Shown in pieces: positions 1-9,720 of a stretch of DNA of 64,000 nucleotides (the first letter of the stretch is position 1; the number at the start of each line of letters is the position of its first letter). Position numbers and translations under genes: made by a program. Source of the DNA: Ophioderma brevispina (taxonomy: Eukaryota > Echinodermata > Ophiuroidea > Amphilepidida > Ophiodermatidae); the NCBI GenBank assembly GCA_023653785.1, contig JAMKCH010056671.1:1-64000 (forward strand), written 5' to 3'. A model generated the notes under the pieces. The model worked only from the letters and a program-made list of their open reading frames with translations, did not search any database and was not told where the DNA came from.

Positions 1-740
1 ACAGATTATCAAATATACTAAAAGAGTTTTAAAATAATCAGTTATGTAACGGTGCAAGTAAAAAAAAGAAAAAAACTAAAAAATCGATTTAAAAAAAACT
101 TGTATTTGCTTGTCAAATTTATCTAAAAAAACCTCAAAACTGGAATCCAAATCCAGGTTTTCTTTCGTCCCCTGGGTATTCCACACGAATAGATCTTTTT
201 AAATTCAAGTCTAAATATATTGTCGGCATCACATTATTTAAAACACAAGATACTTCAAATCTGAGAAATTATGATTGGCAGGCATAAATTTCCAAATGGC
301 AGCCATTATGAACTCTTACAAGACAAGGTTTGCATTTTTGACACCACACAATTCTATAAACATTTGATGGAAAAAATTCTACCATCAAAAAACCTTCTTG
401 AAGTGAAGCATTGCCCTTTTCAAATTGAAGACATGATGTAAGGCATTGTACAAATTTGGAACAATTAAATAAAAAATGTTAAAAATGGAAAAATATGTCA
501 CACAATTTTTTAAAATAGAGGGCAGTTAAAACAGTATAAATACCTTCTGTAATATTCATTACAGAAACTTAATTTGGTAAGTAGGCACAGTATAAATAAT
601 GCTTGGATGTATTTTTTTATAACAGATCACTGCATGCATCTATCCCACCCATAGTTTTTATAATGTTATACAACCAGTTATAGAATCAATTTGAAGTTAG
701 TTAACCCAAATCTCCAATCCACTTTCCCATTCCATCTGTG
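1..740. other. gene-free AT-rich sequence
   Basis: No coding, RNA or clear repeat signal is visible. It contains only short A/T runs and simple AT-rich sequence, downstream of the 3' end of the hemicentin gene. Confidence 0.5.
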
Positions 741-751
741 CAATATGATTT

Positions 752-1181
752 CTTAAAGTATAGACCACATCTGGCAGCATTATAGAACCCAATTATGTGT
801 TAATTATTTTTTTGCACCAGGCGGCTTAGACACTCCTCTTTACATTCCCCATCTTCCTCCGTCTACTGTGCAATATTGATCTTAAAGTATAGACCACATC
901 TGGCAGCATTATAGACCCAATTATGTGTTAATTATTTGCACCAGCGCTTAATTAACTGCCCGTCTATCTGTTGCAATTTGAATCTTAAAAGTATAAGATC
1001 ACATCTGGCAGCATTATAGAACCCATATGTGTTAATTATTTGCACCAGCGCTTAATTAATGCCGTCGTCTATCCTGTGAAAATATTGATCTTAAAGTATA
1101 GACCACATCTGGCAGCATTATAGAACACAATATGTGTTAATTATTTGCACCAGCGCTTAATTAACTGCCCGTCTATCTGTC
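752..1181. repeat. about 105-bp tandem repeat, four copies
   Basis: Units begin near 753, 880, 982 and 1089. Each carries the core ACCACATCTGGCAGCATTAT (the third copy reads GATCACATCTGGC), then a TGTGTTAATTATTTGCACCAG segment and GTCTATC. The first copy has diverged in its second half. Differences between copies are mostly 1-2 base indels. No coding potential is seen. Confidence 0.85.
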
Positions 1182-1734
1182 GGCCCCACCCTTCACCCAC
1201 CAAAATTAAAGATGATCACACTGCCTTTGCAATCCATCTACAGTGTCAAAAAAAAAACATTTGCATACTTATTTGCACATATTGAAAAATACATTTCATT
1301 AGTTTTTTTAAACAGCTCACCCCATTTATGTGGTTCCAAGACTGGCCCAATTAAAGGAATGAGGTTTTTACCTGAAAACACAGACAGACTGTTTTTAAGC
1401 ACATATCCCCTAATATTAACTGTGAATCAAAGCTCTTTAAACTTGTTGATATTAGATTATGCAAGATTGTTTATTATTGCAAAAGCATAAAGAAATTATT
1501 TCAACATAATCACATTTATGCATATTCAAGCATCGTCATACATTTTATCTGTCAAAACTTCACATATTCATGTTAGCTCTAGAAGTTGGAATGCAAAAGA
1601 TACCATCTGTGTTACAAGTGACCAAAACAATGATTTTATTGAAAATGGAACATATACAAGCTTCATTAAGGACTAAAATCAAAAAAGGGATTTGCGTTTT
1701 AAAAAGCCATTGAGATAATTTGCAAATATAAGAA
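1182..1734. other. no gene seen
   Basis: AT-rich sequence. A short open frame at 1212-1490 (+) has no recognisable domain, and I do not regard it as a gene. Confidence 0.4.
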
Positions 1735-2171
1735 TACAGGGTGACTCAATAAAAAAACTTGAAAGTGATTTTTCCACTTTCATTGGGATTTCATGATGGA
1801 AATTGGAAAATCAAAAATTGTTTGGCAACTGGCTTTTCAAAATCTGAAATCAAAGCATGCAGTTGTGGAAATACCATTTTCTGTCTTGTATAAGGGGGGG
1901 GGGGGGGGGGTTAGGCCATATCTGCCGATTTGGGCATGGGACTTCCATGCCTAAGAAAAATGATGCTCTTGGACAAGTCATTTTGTGACTATGGTTCAGA
2001 GAACCCATGATTTTGAGAAACCCACTCAACCAAAAATGAACATTTTTTCAGGCAAGATGCTCACTTACCCATTCTTTATGATAAAAATAAAATCCCACAG
2101 ATATCAAATTAAAAAAAAGTGGGAAAATATCACTATATTTTGGGTAAAGTTTTTATTTGGGTCACAATGTA
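1735..2171. mobile_element. Tc1/mariner-like MITE, copy 1
   Basis: The segment starts TACAGGGTGACTCA and ends GGGTCACAATGTA, an imperfect terminal inverted repeat flanked by TA, as expected of non-autonomous Tc1/mariner elements. Most of the interior (GATTTGGGCATGGGACTTCC, then CCACTCAACCAAAAATGAAC, then GGGTAAAGTTTTTATT) recurs at 39950-40312 in the same orientation. A 17-G run near 1894-1910 replaces a shorter G-rich stretch of the other copy. No transposase is encoded. Confidence 0.65.
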
Positions 2172-2881
2172 CTTGCATTGCATAAATGTTAATAAAAACC
2201 TGGGGAATTGTGGGCGCGGCGCTATTAGGGCAACGTTTTTTTTTTCTGGGACCTGTAAATTATTGAAATAAAAACCCTCCATGTTTGTCTTTTACTGAAC
2301 ACTGGAATCTGTTGTATAGACTCTCAATCCTGCAAAATTTCTACTTTTCCCCCTTAATTGGCTGTCCATTTGTTCAGGACATCGACATTTTTATTTGCCC
2401 CTAAAACTATAGGCAAACTGACACTTGTTACCAACATCTTATTTGGTTTTTGCATCAAATTTAAAGACATTTACAAGTAATGTTACAATCTAAAATGTAA
2501 TATTTATGATACATATAAAAATATATTTCATTTATTCTTTTGGAAAACTGCTCACACAAAAACAAGTTTAGGAGTTATATCATCTAAGTGTGAAACAACT
2601 TGAACAGACAACACAATAATAATAATATAAAAAGACACAGCATTTCAGTCAATAACATTACCGTTTTAGCGGTAAAATACACAAAAGAAAGAAATGCGGT
2701 ACTTAAGAACCAACTAATTATACATTATATCCGGGCAACCTTTGAAGCGATCACACGCTTTTGTTAGGAATGGAACCAGGGACCTTACAGGATGGACCTC
2801 AATGACTTGCTTCATCCCAAATGAAGCAGTAGCTCCATGAAGCAGTAGTCTGGCTTTTCTCACAGTGATAAATGAATATTC
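2172..2881. other. no gene seen
   Basis: AT-rich sequence between two MITEs. No exon-like or RNA-like signal was recognised. Confidence 0.4.
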
Positions 2882-3253
2882 TAAAGGTCTGTTCATACTT
2901 CCACTGCACTGCATTACTGTGCAGTAAATTTACGCAAGTTCTGTCACTTTCGCTGAACCCGAATCAATTTACTGCCCAGATCAGCCCAGGTAACTGCATG
3001 TCACGGGTTGCAGTAAACTTGCAAGTAATAAAAACATTTGCAAGGATTGCAGGAGGAAAAATTGGGCATACGCAAACCCCTGCATTTCTTGCTGCATCGC
3101 CAGTTACACTAATTTTAACTTCGTTGCAGCACTGCATTGCATTGCAATACTGCAAGTGATTTGCAGTCCAGTAGTAAGCAGTAGAGTAGTAACAATTTTG
3201 ATAGGATGCATTGCGCACTGCACTGCAAGACAGTGAAGTATGAACAAACCTTA
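2882..3253. mobile_element. MITE with long terminal inverted repeats
   Basis: The left end AAGGTCTGTTCATACTTC pairs with the right end GAAGTATGAACAAACCTT, and the similarity continues inward through CACTGCACTGC repeats. The element is about 370 bp and non-coding. The right edge is followed by TTAA-like sequence, so a TTA/TAA-targeting (Harbinger-like) origin is possible but not established. Confidence 0.65.
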
Positions 3254-4004
3254 ACGAGGCAGACTTCTCAGAAGATGCTACCAAGTCAAAATCATTACAA
3301 CATACACGAAGTTGAGTTTGATCCTCAAAACGAGAAGGCAGCCACTAACAGGTTGATTTATACTCTTTTAAGAGATTACATGGAATAAGTTTTCATCTTT
3401 TAATATACTCCTTCCCAGATGATTCTCCTGGATCTTAGTTTCGATTGTATCCCCCAAGTTCCTTTAGTAGTCACGCCTTGATTGTTTAATGCCCTGTTAG
3501 ATAAGTACCACTACGTGCTAACAATTCTCTCATGGTTTATCAACCTATGTCCTGATTTGTCCGGTAGAGTAGTTCCTTAGTATGTATATTGCTTGATACG
3601 ATATACAATATTACAAACTCGGAGAATATTCCAGATAATTTGCGTCTGTGTTGAACTCTTGACCTGCACTGTATTAACCCGATATAATTTAGGTTCGTCT
3701 AAGATTTGGGTTGGTGTAAAGCACTCCTTTGCCGCCTTCTCTGCGAATACCAAATGGGTAATGGACTGCAGTTGCAGAACTTCAAGAAAAGGAATCGAGA
3801 TCACATTAATTAATTCAATCCTCATCAAAAAAGAGGTACAAGAAACTTCATTTTTAGAACACTACAAATACATCGAAATGTGTCCATGGGCTGGAATTGA
3901 TCCCTGGGCAAAGGCTTCAGATGTGTCATATGGCCATAAAAAAGTAGTTTTGACTTTGTGTCATGGTTAAGGAGGAATACGAGATTAAAAATACAGTAAG
4001 TTAA
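3254..4004. other. no gene seen
   Basis: Open frames on both strands here (for example 3593-3970 +) overlap each other and show no domain, so I treat them as chance. No repeat was recognised. Confidence 0.35.
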
Positions 4005-4455
4005 ACTGCGTCATCCCCCTTGCAAGATGGCAGAATGGAACATGACCTCAGATTACTTGACAGCCTCCAACATATGAATGCACCCTATTGCACCTTAAAC
4101 CCCAATTCTGGTTAAATTGGACAAGACATGTGAAAAAACGAAAACTAAACCAAACTGGAACACCACGGCACACCACAAACAATACAACATGACCTCAGAT
4201 GACCTTGGGACTTGGTCTATGACCTTTGACATTGTTGCTACATATGAAGGAATCATACTGCACCTTAATAAAAGTCTGTTAAATAGACAAACTTTTCGAA
4301 AAGACATGAAAAACAAAAAACTAACTAAACTGGAAACACACACACATGGACATGCATACTATTCCAAAATCCCCCTACTGCTTCAAGCCAGGGGGATATA
4401 TGAAAAGGTTTCGACCTCATATTTTGCCTCTGCCAAATTTACCTCATGCCTTTGA
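4005..4455 (+). repeat. dispersed repeat rich in TGACCT half-sites, copy 1
   Basis: It contains GGAACATGACCTCAGAT twice (near 4037 and 4188), the pattern ATATGAA...TGCACCTTAA and a tail CCCCCTACTGCTTCAAGCCA. The same ordered blocks recur at 13955-14190, and a related TGACCTTTGACCT-rich segment lies at 23725-23990. This is an interspersed repeat, not a gene. Confidence 0.65.
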
Positions 4456-4749
4456 TCTCAAGGTCATTGTGGTAAACCCTAACTCAACCTACAACTTATT
4501 GTTAGAAGTGTGGTTACATTTCCCCTAACCAATGTTGACTGAAAAATTATGCATCAACACCCAGATTAGCACCTACTAATTCGGAAGTCGGAGAATGATA
4601 TTTCAGATAAAGGTGCGGGGAGCAGTCAAAGGGTTAAATACAAAATAATCCAAAACATAAACCCATAGGAATCTGAGAATCCTCAATCAGAACACGATAA
4701 CTCACCTTGACATAGGAATACTCACAGGTGAGTGGTGAGTAGTCGGACC
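4456..4749. other. flank of DIRS element
   Basis: No gene is seen. This may hold the left terminal repeat of the DIRS-like element, but no inverted terminal or internal complementary repeat could be matched by eye. Confidence 0.3.
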
Positions 4750-5597
4750 TGTTTGTTTATGTTGTGTTTCAAATGTTTTTGTTTGGTCATTGTTTTTTGA
4801 GGAGAACGTTCGCCATCCATTCTTGCGGTGATGCACGTTTCTATAGTACACCGACAGGATGATGTTGGACTTTTCCATGAAATTGACTCCAAAGTTTGCG
4901 ACTGAGATCCCAGGTTTATGATAGGCCCACAAGGATTCGATATTACGAACGGAGGTGGGGCACGGGCATGGCCCGTATATTATCATAGAAACGTAAGAAG
5001 CAATTATCGCGCATATCCACTTAGCTAGCTGTGTTTTAGGCCACAGGCCGTGGGAACAATGTAAAAATTTGAGCTGGTCGCTAGGGCCCCTAGGGAAGTG
5101 GATTGCCCTTATAGTACTCAAGGGCCCTCCTAAAACGGGGCACCACAGGAAATCCTTGCGGATGGACGAGTAACAATCGATCCTCGGGAGAGTAGCAGGA
5201 AACCTGGGCTAGGTAACAACTTGACCCTACTCTGGAAAAATTCTGATGCTGTAAGAGATATAGCATGAATATCTGAGCATCTTCTCCCGGAGGCCAGGGC
5301 GACAAGAAAAACGGTTTCGATAGTGATATTCTTTAAGGTGGCCTCACCTAACGGTTCAAAGGGAGGCCCCTTTAAGTAATTCAAAGCCGTGTTAAGGTCC
5401 CAAGAAGGGATCAACTTTCGGGTCGGGGGTCGAGTGTTATGCATGCCTACCAGAAGTAGACCGGTCGAGCCATCGTCATTGATGGTCGATCCGTCATCAA
5501 ACCCTCTGTGGATTGCGGACAGCGGACTTGTAGTTTCTTTTGGTAGAAGCTTCCAAGCCGCTATCAAAGCATTCGGCGAGGAAGTCTGCCACCTGAG
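4750..5597 (-). pseudogene. DIRS tyrosine recombinase domain (frameshifted)
   Basis: The minus-strand reading begins with a core-binding segment (TVAQVADFLAECF, near 5595). The catalytic domain follows: WDLNTALNYLKGPPFEP and VALASGRRCSDIHA near 5400-5270 (containing the first catalytic Arg), then SVRNIESLWAY near 4930, and finally VYYRNVHHRKNG near 4840, which should carry the nucleophilic Tyr. The first part is one frame (5567-5130) and the C-terminal part another (5121-4702), so at least one frameshift separates them. In DIRS elements this enzyme integrates the circular cDNA. Confidence 0.8.
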
Positions 5598-6098
5598 CTA
5601 CAGTTGCTCTAGTGGGAGACACACATCACCTGTCACACCACCGGTAGTAGGGACCGAGACGTTTACTGTAAGCCTCGAGAGTGGACTTCCTTTTACCAGG
5701 GGATATGAGTGTGGCCGCCCTCTGAGAAAAGCCTCTATCTTGGCATCGTTGCCGGATAATGGCCACGCAGTCAGGGCCAAATGTTCAATCGAAAGACTGG
5801 TGCTCCTCTCGTCCGGAAGTGATAGGAGATCCGGACGGATTGGTAGACATAGTGGAGGATCCACTAAGCGATCCAACATTGGTTTGGCCAAAAGTGAGCT
5901 ATGAGGATCACACGCCAGTCCTCCCTCACAATTTTCGACACTACACGGTGTAGCATCGGAATTGGTGGGAAGGCAAACGCGGTGATTGATGTGGGAACGT
6001 GACTCGGCCTGGAACCACATCCCTGAGACATGTTTGTCGACGAGGTGGCCGCCCCAGCCTGACTTCGACGCATCCGTCATTATGACATGATCAAGCAT
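5598..6098 (-). pseudogene. DIRS RNase H-like domain and linker
   Basis: This is the end of a 342-codon minus-strand frame (6626-5598). The motif IMTDASKSGWGGHL carries the first catalytic Asp of a DIRS RNase H. It is followed by SHINHR (the usual E..HIN region), LLAKPMLDRLVDPPLCLP and ALTAWPLSGNDAKIEAFLRG, as in DIRS polyproteins. The reverse transcriptase that should precede it (motifs around YLDD) is missing. Upstream codons of the same frame are an out-of-frame reading of Gag. Confidence 0.75.
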
Positions 6099-7611
6099 GC
6101 TGGTGATAAGAGCCCGAAGGCAGCACAGCCGAGTGAGTCGAGAGAGTGGAAGGGGAAGCGGATGCCACCTGGGCGGCGTGCACGACCCCTGCCGAAGGGA
6201 CAGAGCCAAGCGGCATAGGCGGGGTAGCCGGGCCGACTGGACCACGCTGAACCCCACCCGACCCTGACAAGGGTACAGGCCGAGGCCCAATGTCCTGCCT
6301 GCGTCCCAGGTACGCGAGCCGAAGGGAGGGAAATGACCGAGCCGCCCTGCGCAGGCATGGTACCTGCACCATTGCGGCACCATCACTCGAGGGTGACAAG
6401 TTGCTGAAGCAGTGGTTCCACCGCGCCACCCGATGGTGTAGCGGTGGAAGCCCCAACAGCCCGAGGTACCATTGGCTGAACAGCCGACTGTAAAGGTGTG
6501 GGGTAGCCATAGCCCGGCGGGAAGCGGAAGCCCCGGGCCAAGGCCCATGCCAAACATATCCACCCCACATGCCAGCGGGACCCAGCCACCCAGGCTGACC
6601 CGCTTGCACCCCAGTATCGAAGGCACCGGGTAGGTGGCTCACAGCTGGGTTGCCCACGGCAGGGGATGAGGCAGGATACCCTGCCCCGAACCCGGCATGG
6701 GAGTACTCACATACAGCATCTGAGCCGACCGAGTCAGCTGGGATGGATGCGGGATCCACCCTGCCCACCATGCTAGGCCCTCGCTGGCCAGGCGTAGCAG
6801 GTGAAGTGAACTAAGGTGTCCCCGTAAGGCTGAGCTGCGGCACAGCTATACGGGAAGCAGTGAGTGCGGAAGAGACCCGCGGTGTCACGTTGAGTGACAC
6901 TGTGACTCCTGCATCGGTCGGAGCGTGAGCAACGACTGCTATGGGAGTCATGCTTACACTGGTGACAGCAACGGCGGTTGCGACAGAGGCATAGCCTGGA
7001 TCTCAGCGGCAGAGGCGTGCGTGAAGGCCAGCGTCCCGCCAGCGGACACACCACCACTCACTGACACCGGAGTGTTCACCAAAGGCTCAACCCCTGGGAA
7101 TGAGCCCGAATGTACCACGCGAGGCTGCCCGTGTACGTCCCCGGGGAAGTACTAGGTGGCTTGACGGCCGGTAGCTGATCAGTGGGGTGAATTCCCTGGG
7201 AAGACACCTCGCTAATCAACTGCATATCATCCTGGGACGATACGCCTTCCGATGCCCCTAACGCAGCCGGGGCTGTGTGAGAAGCCCCGCAGACCGGAGC
7301 CTGTGAACCTACCCCTCCCCCTTCTTCGTGGAAGAACAAAGTACATAACCATGTTCAAGGGCGATCCAATGGGTGTCAGACAGGCCTAAAAATTGACACC
7401 GGTCAAACCGTGAGCAAGACCTGTGGTCTACGCAAAGAGGGTGGGGATCCCAATCATTAATCGGGGTGGGGCAGCGCACCCAATTACGTGGCATGGGGAT
7501 ACGTACTAGGTGGACAGCGATAGCGCACCAAAGAGCCAGAAAAATTACAGTGGCGAACCGTGGAAGACCCCGGGTATGCACCCCCACGAATAACCCAGAA
7601 ACTTTACACAC
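6099..7611 (-). pseudogene. DIRS Gag-like region (broken)
   Basis: The frame at 7611-7309 contains DWDPHPLCVDHRSCSRFD and a WIALEHGYV segment, resembling the Cys/His-containing start of DIRS Gag proteins. Frames further on (to about 6091) read as Ala/Val/Ser/Pro-rich, then Gly/Pro/Trp-rich sequence (GFGAGYPASSPAVG), typical low-complexity Gag. Several frame changes interrupt it. Composition is strongly GC-rich compared with flanks. The assignment rests on position and these motifs. Confidence 0.6.
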
Positions 7612-7629
7612 TGAATTGAACGGTTAAGG

Positions 7630-7825
7630 CAGGGGTTCTCAATAGGCGGCCCGCGGGCCAAATCCGGCCCGCCAACCATTGAATATTGACCCTCGACTTT
7701 GATTTAAATTTGAAAATATAAAGGGAAACACAAGAATTTCAGGTGCATTTGGTCCTCAAGTAGGGCACTTTAAAAACATGTTTGGCATTCTCTTGCCCTT
7801 CAGGTAATATGATTGAGAACCCCTG
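7630..7825. mobile_element. hAT-like MITE with 14-bp TIRs
   Basis: It starts CAGGGGTTCTCAAT and ends ATTGAGAACCCCTG, a perfect 14-bp inverted repeat. Just inside lies GGCGGCCCGCGGGCCAAATC, a subterminal motif seen in many hAT-family (Charlie-like) non-autonomous elements. The 196-bp body is non-coding. The flanking 8 bases (GGTTAAGG and GTAGCAGG) are not a clean target-site duplication. It appears inserted at the edge of the foldback element that follows. Confidence 0.75.
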
Positions 7826-7831
7826 GTAGCA

Positions 7832-8766
7832 GGGGACTGTAGTGTAAGAGTGTGCGCTTCCGGATAAAATTGTGAATTTTTGCACACAAGTACTTTAGGC
7901 ATTGATAATCCATAAAATTGATGGAAGCACTTGCCAACCCCCCTTAATGGCCCCCAGCTTGGATTTCAAGGTTATACAGGGGTCAAAAATTTAAATGTTC
8001 TGAATGGGTTAAAAAGCACACCATGGTGTTTGTCTGGTCACAAGGATTCCAAAAAGGTATAGTTTACACTATCTATGGCTTATAGTTGGTGTTATGGGGT
8101 AAAAATGGTGAAAAAGTCAATTTTGGTGTGTACATGGGTCAAAAGTTAAAAGTTGCTTAGATTCAGTTAATATGTAGTGCAAATTGTTTCCCTAGCTTAA
8201 AGGATTGAAATAAGGAATAGTTTGCCTTATCTGTTATGCATAGTTTTCACGTTATCGAACAATAGGTCACAGGTCAATAGAATCCAATAGCTGCCAATAG
8301 CTGTTGACTTTATTCGCCATTTTGGTTAATAACCAGACACGTAAGATAGTCAAAACTATTCCTATATTTCATTCTATGAGCTAAACCAACAATTTGAACC
8401 ACATTTTGCAAAAATTGGAGCAACTTTTAATTTTTGACCCCTGTACAAACCAAAATTGACTTTTTTTTACCATTTTTACCCCAAAATTCCAAAACTATAA
8501 GTCACAGGTAGTATAAACTATACCTTTTTGGAATCCTGTAACCAGACGAAATCATGCGTTGACTTTTCAACACAATCGGAACATTTTTAAAATTTTACCC
8601 CTGTTATGTGTAACCTTGAAATCCATGCGGGGGGCAGAAAGGGGGTGTGGCAAGTGCTTCCATTCATTTTTTTTGATTATCAATGTATAAAGCACTTGTG
8701 ATGTACCAAAATTCACACAATTTTATCCGGATTGCACACTCAAAAGGTTCTGTTCACTACAGTCCC
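7832..8766. mobile_element. large foldback (long inverted repeat) element
   Basis: The left arm (about 7832-8240) is complementary to the right arm (about 8320-8766). Matching blocks include GGACTGTAGTG / CACTACAGTCC at the tips, TCCGGATAAAATTGTG / CACAATTTTATCCGGA, GGATTCCAAAAAGGTATAGT / ACTATACCTTTTTGGAATCC and GGAATAGTTT / AAACTATTCC near the centre. Arms of about 430 bp have small indels and an unpaired centre of about 80 bp. No protein is encoded; this is a MITE-like foldback. Confidence 0.85.
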
Positions 8767-9524
8767 ACTATGGGTTTAGGAAGAGTAAAATTCCTACTAC
8801 AAACAATATAAGACAAGATATATTGGAGGTGAACACGTATCCACACACAAAAAGCTGTTCATGAATACTATTGGATAAACATGAACAGAAAGAGCAATAA
8901 AATACCCAAAGGCAGCCGATGAAAATCCCCACGTGGAGAAAAACATCGCTGCCTTTGTTTACCTTTTTTCCCAGCAAAATTGTCACGTGATAATTTTCCC
9001 GCGGCATTAAAAGGATATGAAAACCGGCCGGATTCAGCGACAGACTGCGGCGAAAAATGGCCCGGTAGCGTATATATTCCTTAGTAATATCCAGGTTATA
9101 AATCCAAGATAGTAAGGCTGGTATTGGTAAAGGAGTATTCCAAGATAGACAGCGAATCTAGCTAGGTATATCTCTATAGTTTTGGCAGTGACGAGCACAA
9201 GGAACACCATTCGTTCAGGACAATGCCAAAAAGAAAGTGAGGCAGATAGTAGGGATTCTTCTGGGAGTGACCTGGGGTCAATGGCTGATACCATTTTCTT
9301 GATAGGGGTATTTATATTTGGGGCATTCTATTCTCTTGAAAGGTAATACATATGTTTCAGTCAACATGGTGTAAAGATAATCAGCTCAGTGTAATGATTT
9401 AAAATTAATCTGTCCAAATTTCAGTTCCAATGACTCTTGTTTTGCACACACACACAAAATAGTTCTCAAGCCCCAAATTCAGCACTTTATACCGCACCCC
9501 GAGATTGTAACTTAATATACTTAC
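8767..9524 (-). other. expected place of terminal hemicentin exon; not identified
   Basis: The fibulin module that begins in the 9525-9720 exon should be finished by one more exon downstream on the minus strand. Frames at 9290-9034 give hydrophobic, beta-strand-like sequence (IEIYLARFAVYLG), but I cannot align them with the expected fibulin C-terminus, nor show a clean acceptor. Either the exon is here with frameshifts, lies further downstream, or is lost. Nothing else is seen. Confidence 0.25.
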
Positions 9525-9720
9525 CGCTTCAGCAGCATCTCTGTCTTTTATATTGAAATAGGAATTTCTGTGTTGAGTGTTGTCATTTTTCACCACCACT
9601 AATCTGATCAGATCAATCTGCATGGGCAGGTTCCTGGTCAGTGCTAAGGTTTGGTATTTGATGGTGTCAGATAACTGGCTACATGCATGGTTTTCACTTG
9701 GACAGGTCTTAATGCAGGAA
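9525..9720 (-). CDS. hmcn: hemicentin exon: fibulin C-terminal module, first part
   Basis: The minus-strand exon is bounded by TTGTTACAG/TTCC and GAAGCG/GTAAGTAT. It encodes SCIKTCPSENHACSQLS, then IKYQTLALTRNL, then MQIDLIRLVVV and YFNIKDRDAAEAV. In hemicentins and fibulins the last EGF is followed by a C..CP....C motif and then beta-strands with a DLIRL motif, exactly this pattern. The frame is open across the exon (196 nt). It is the most C-terminal hemicentin exon recognised here and anchors the gene's 3' end near 9 kb. Confidence 0.85.

Larger units (their letters stand above)
4750..7611 (-). mobile_element. DIRS-like retrotransposon, internally deleted
   Basis: A GC-rich block in AT-rich surroundings. 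Read on the minus strand it gives a Gag-like region (about 7611-6100), an RNase H-like region beginning with TDASKSGWGGHL (about 6085), and a tyrosine-recombinase region (about 5595-4750) with ALASGRRCSDIHA and VYYRNV. This is the parts list of DIRS-order elements, which integrate with a tyrosine recombinase instead of a DDE integrase. The reverse transcriptase that normally sits between Gag and RNase H is absent, so the copy is non-autonomous. It lies downstream of the hemicentin 3' end. Confidence 0.85.

Noticed and set aside
3577..3970. Opposing open frames of 83 and 125 codons
   Set aside because: They overlap on opposite strands with no recognisable domain, start context or splice pattern.
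5389..5904. 171-codon plus-strand frame
   Set aside because: It is antisense to the DIRS RNase H and recombinase region and has no domain; a shadow of that GC-rich coding sequence.
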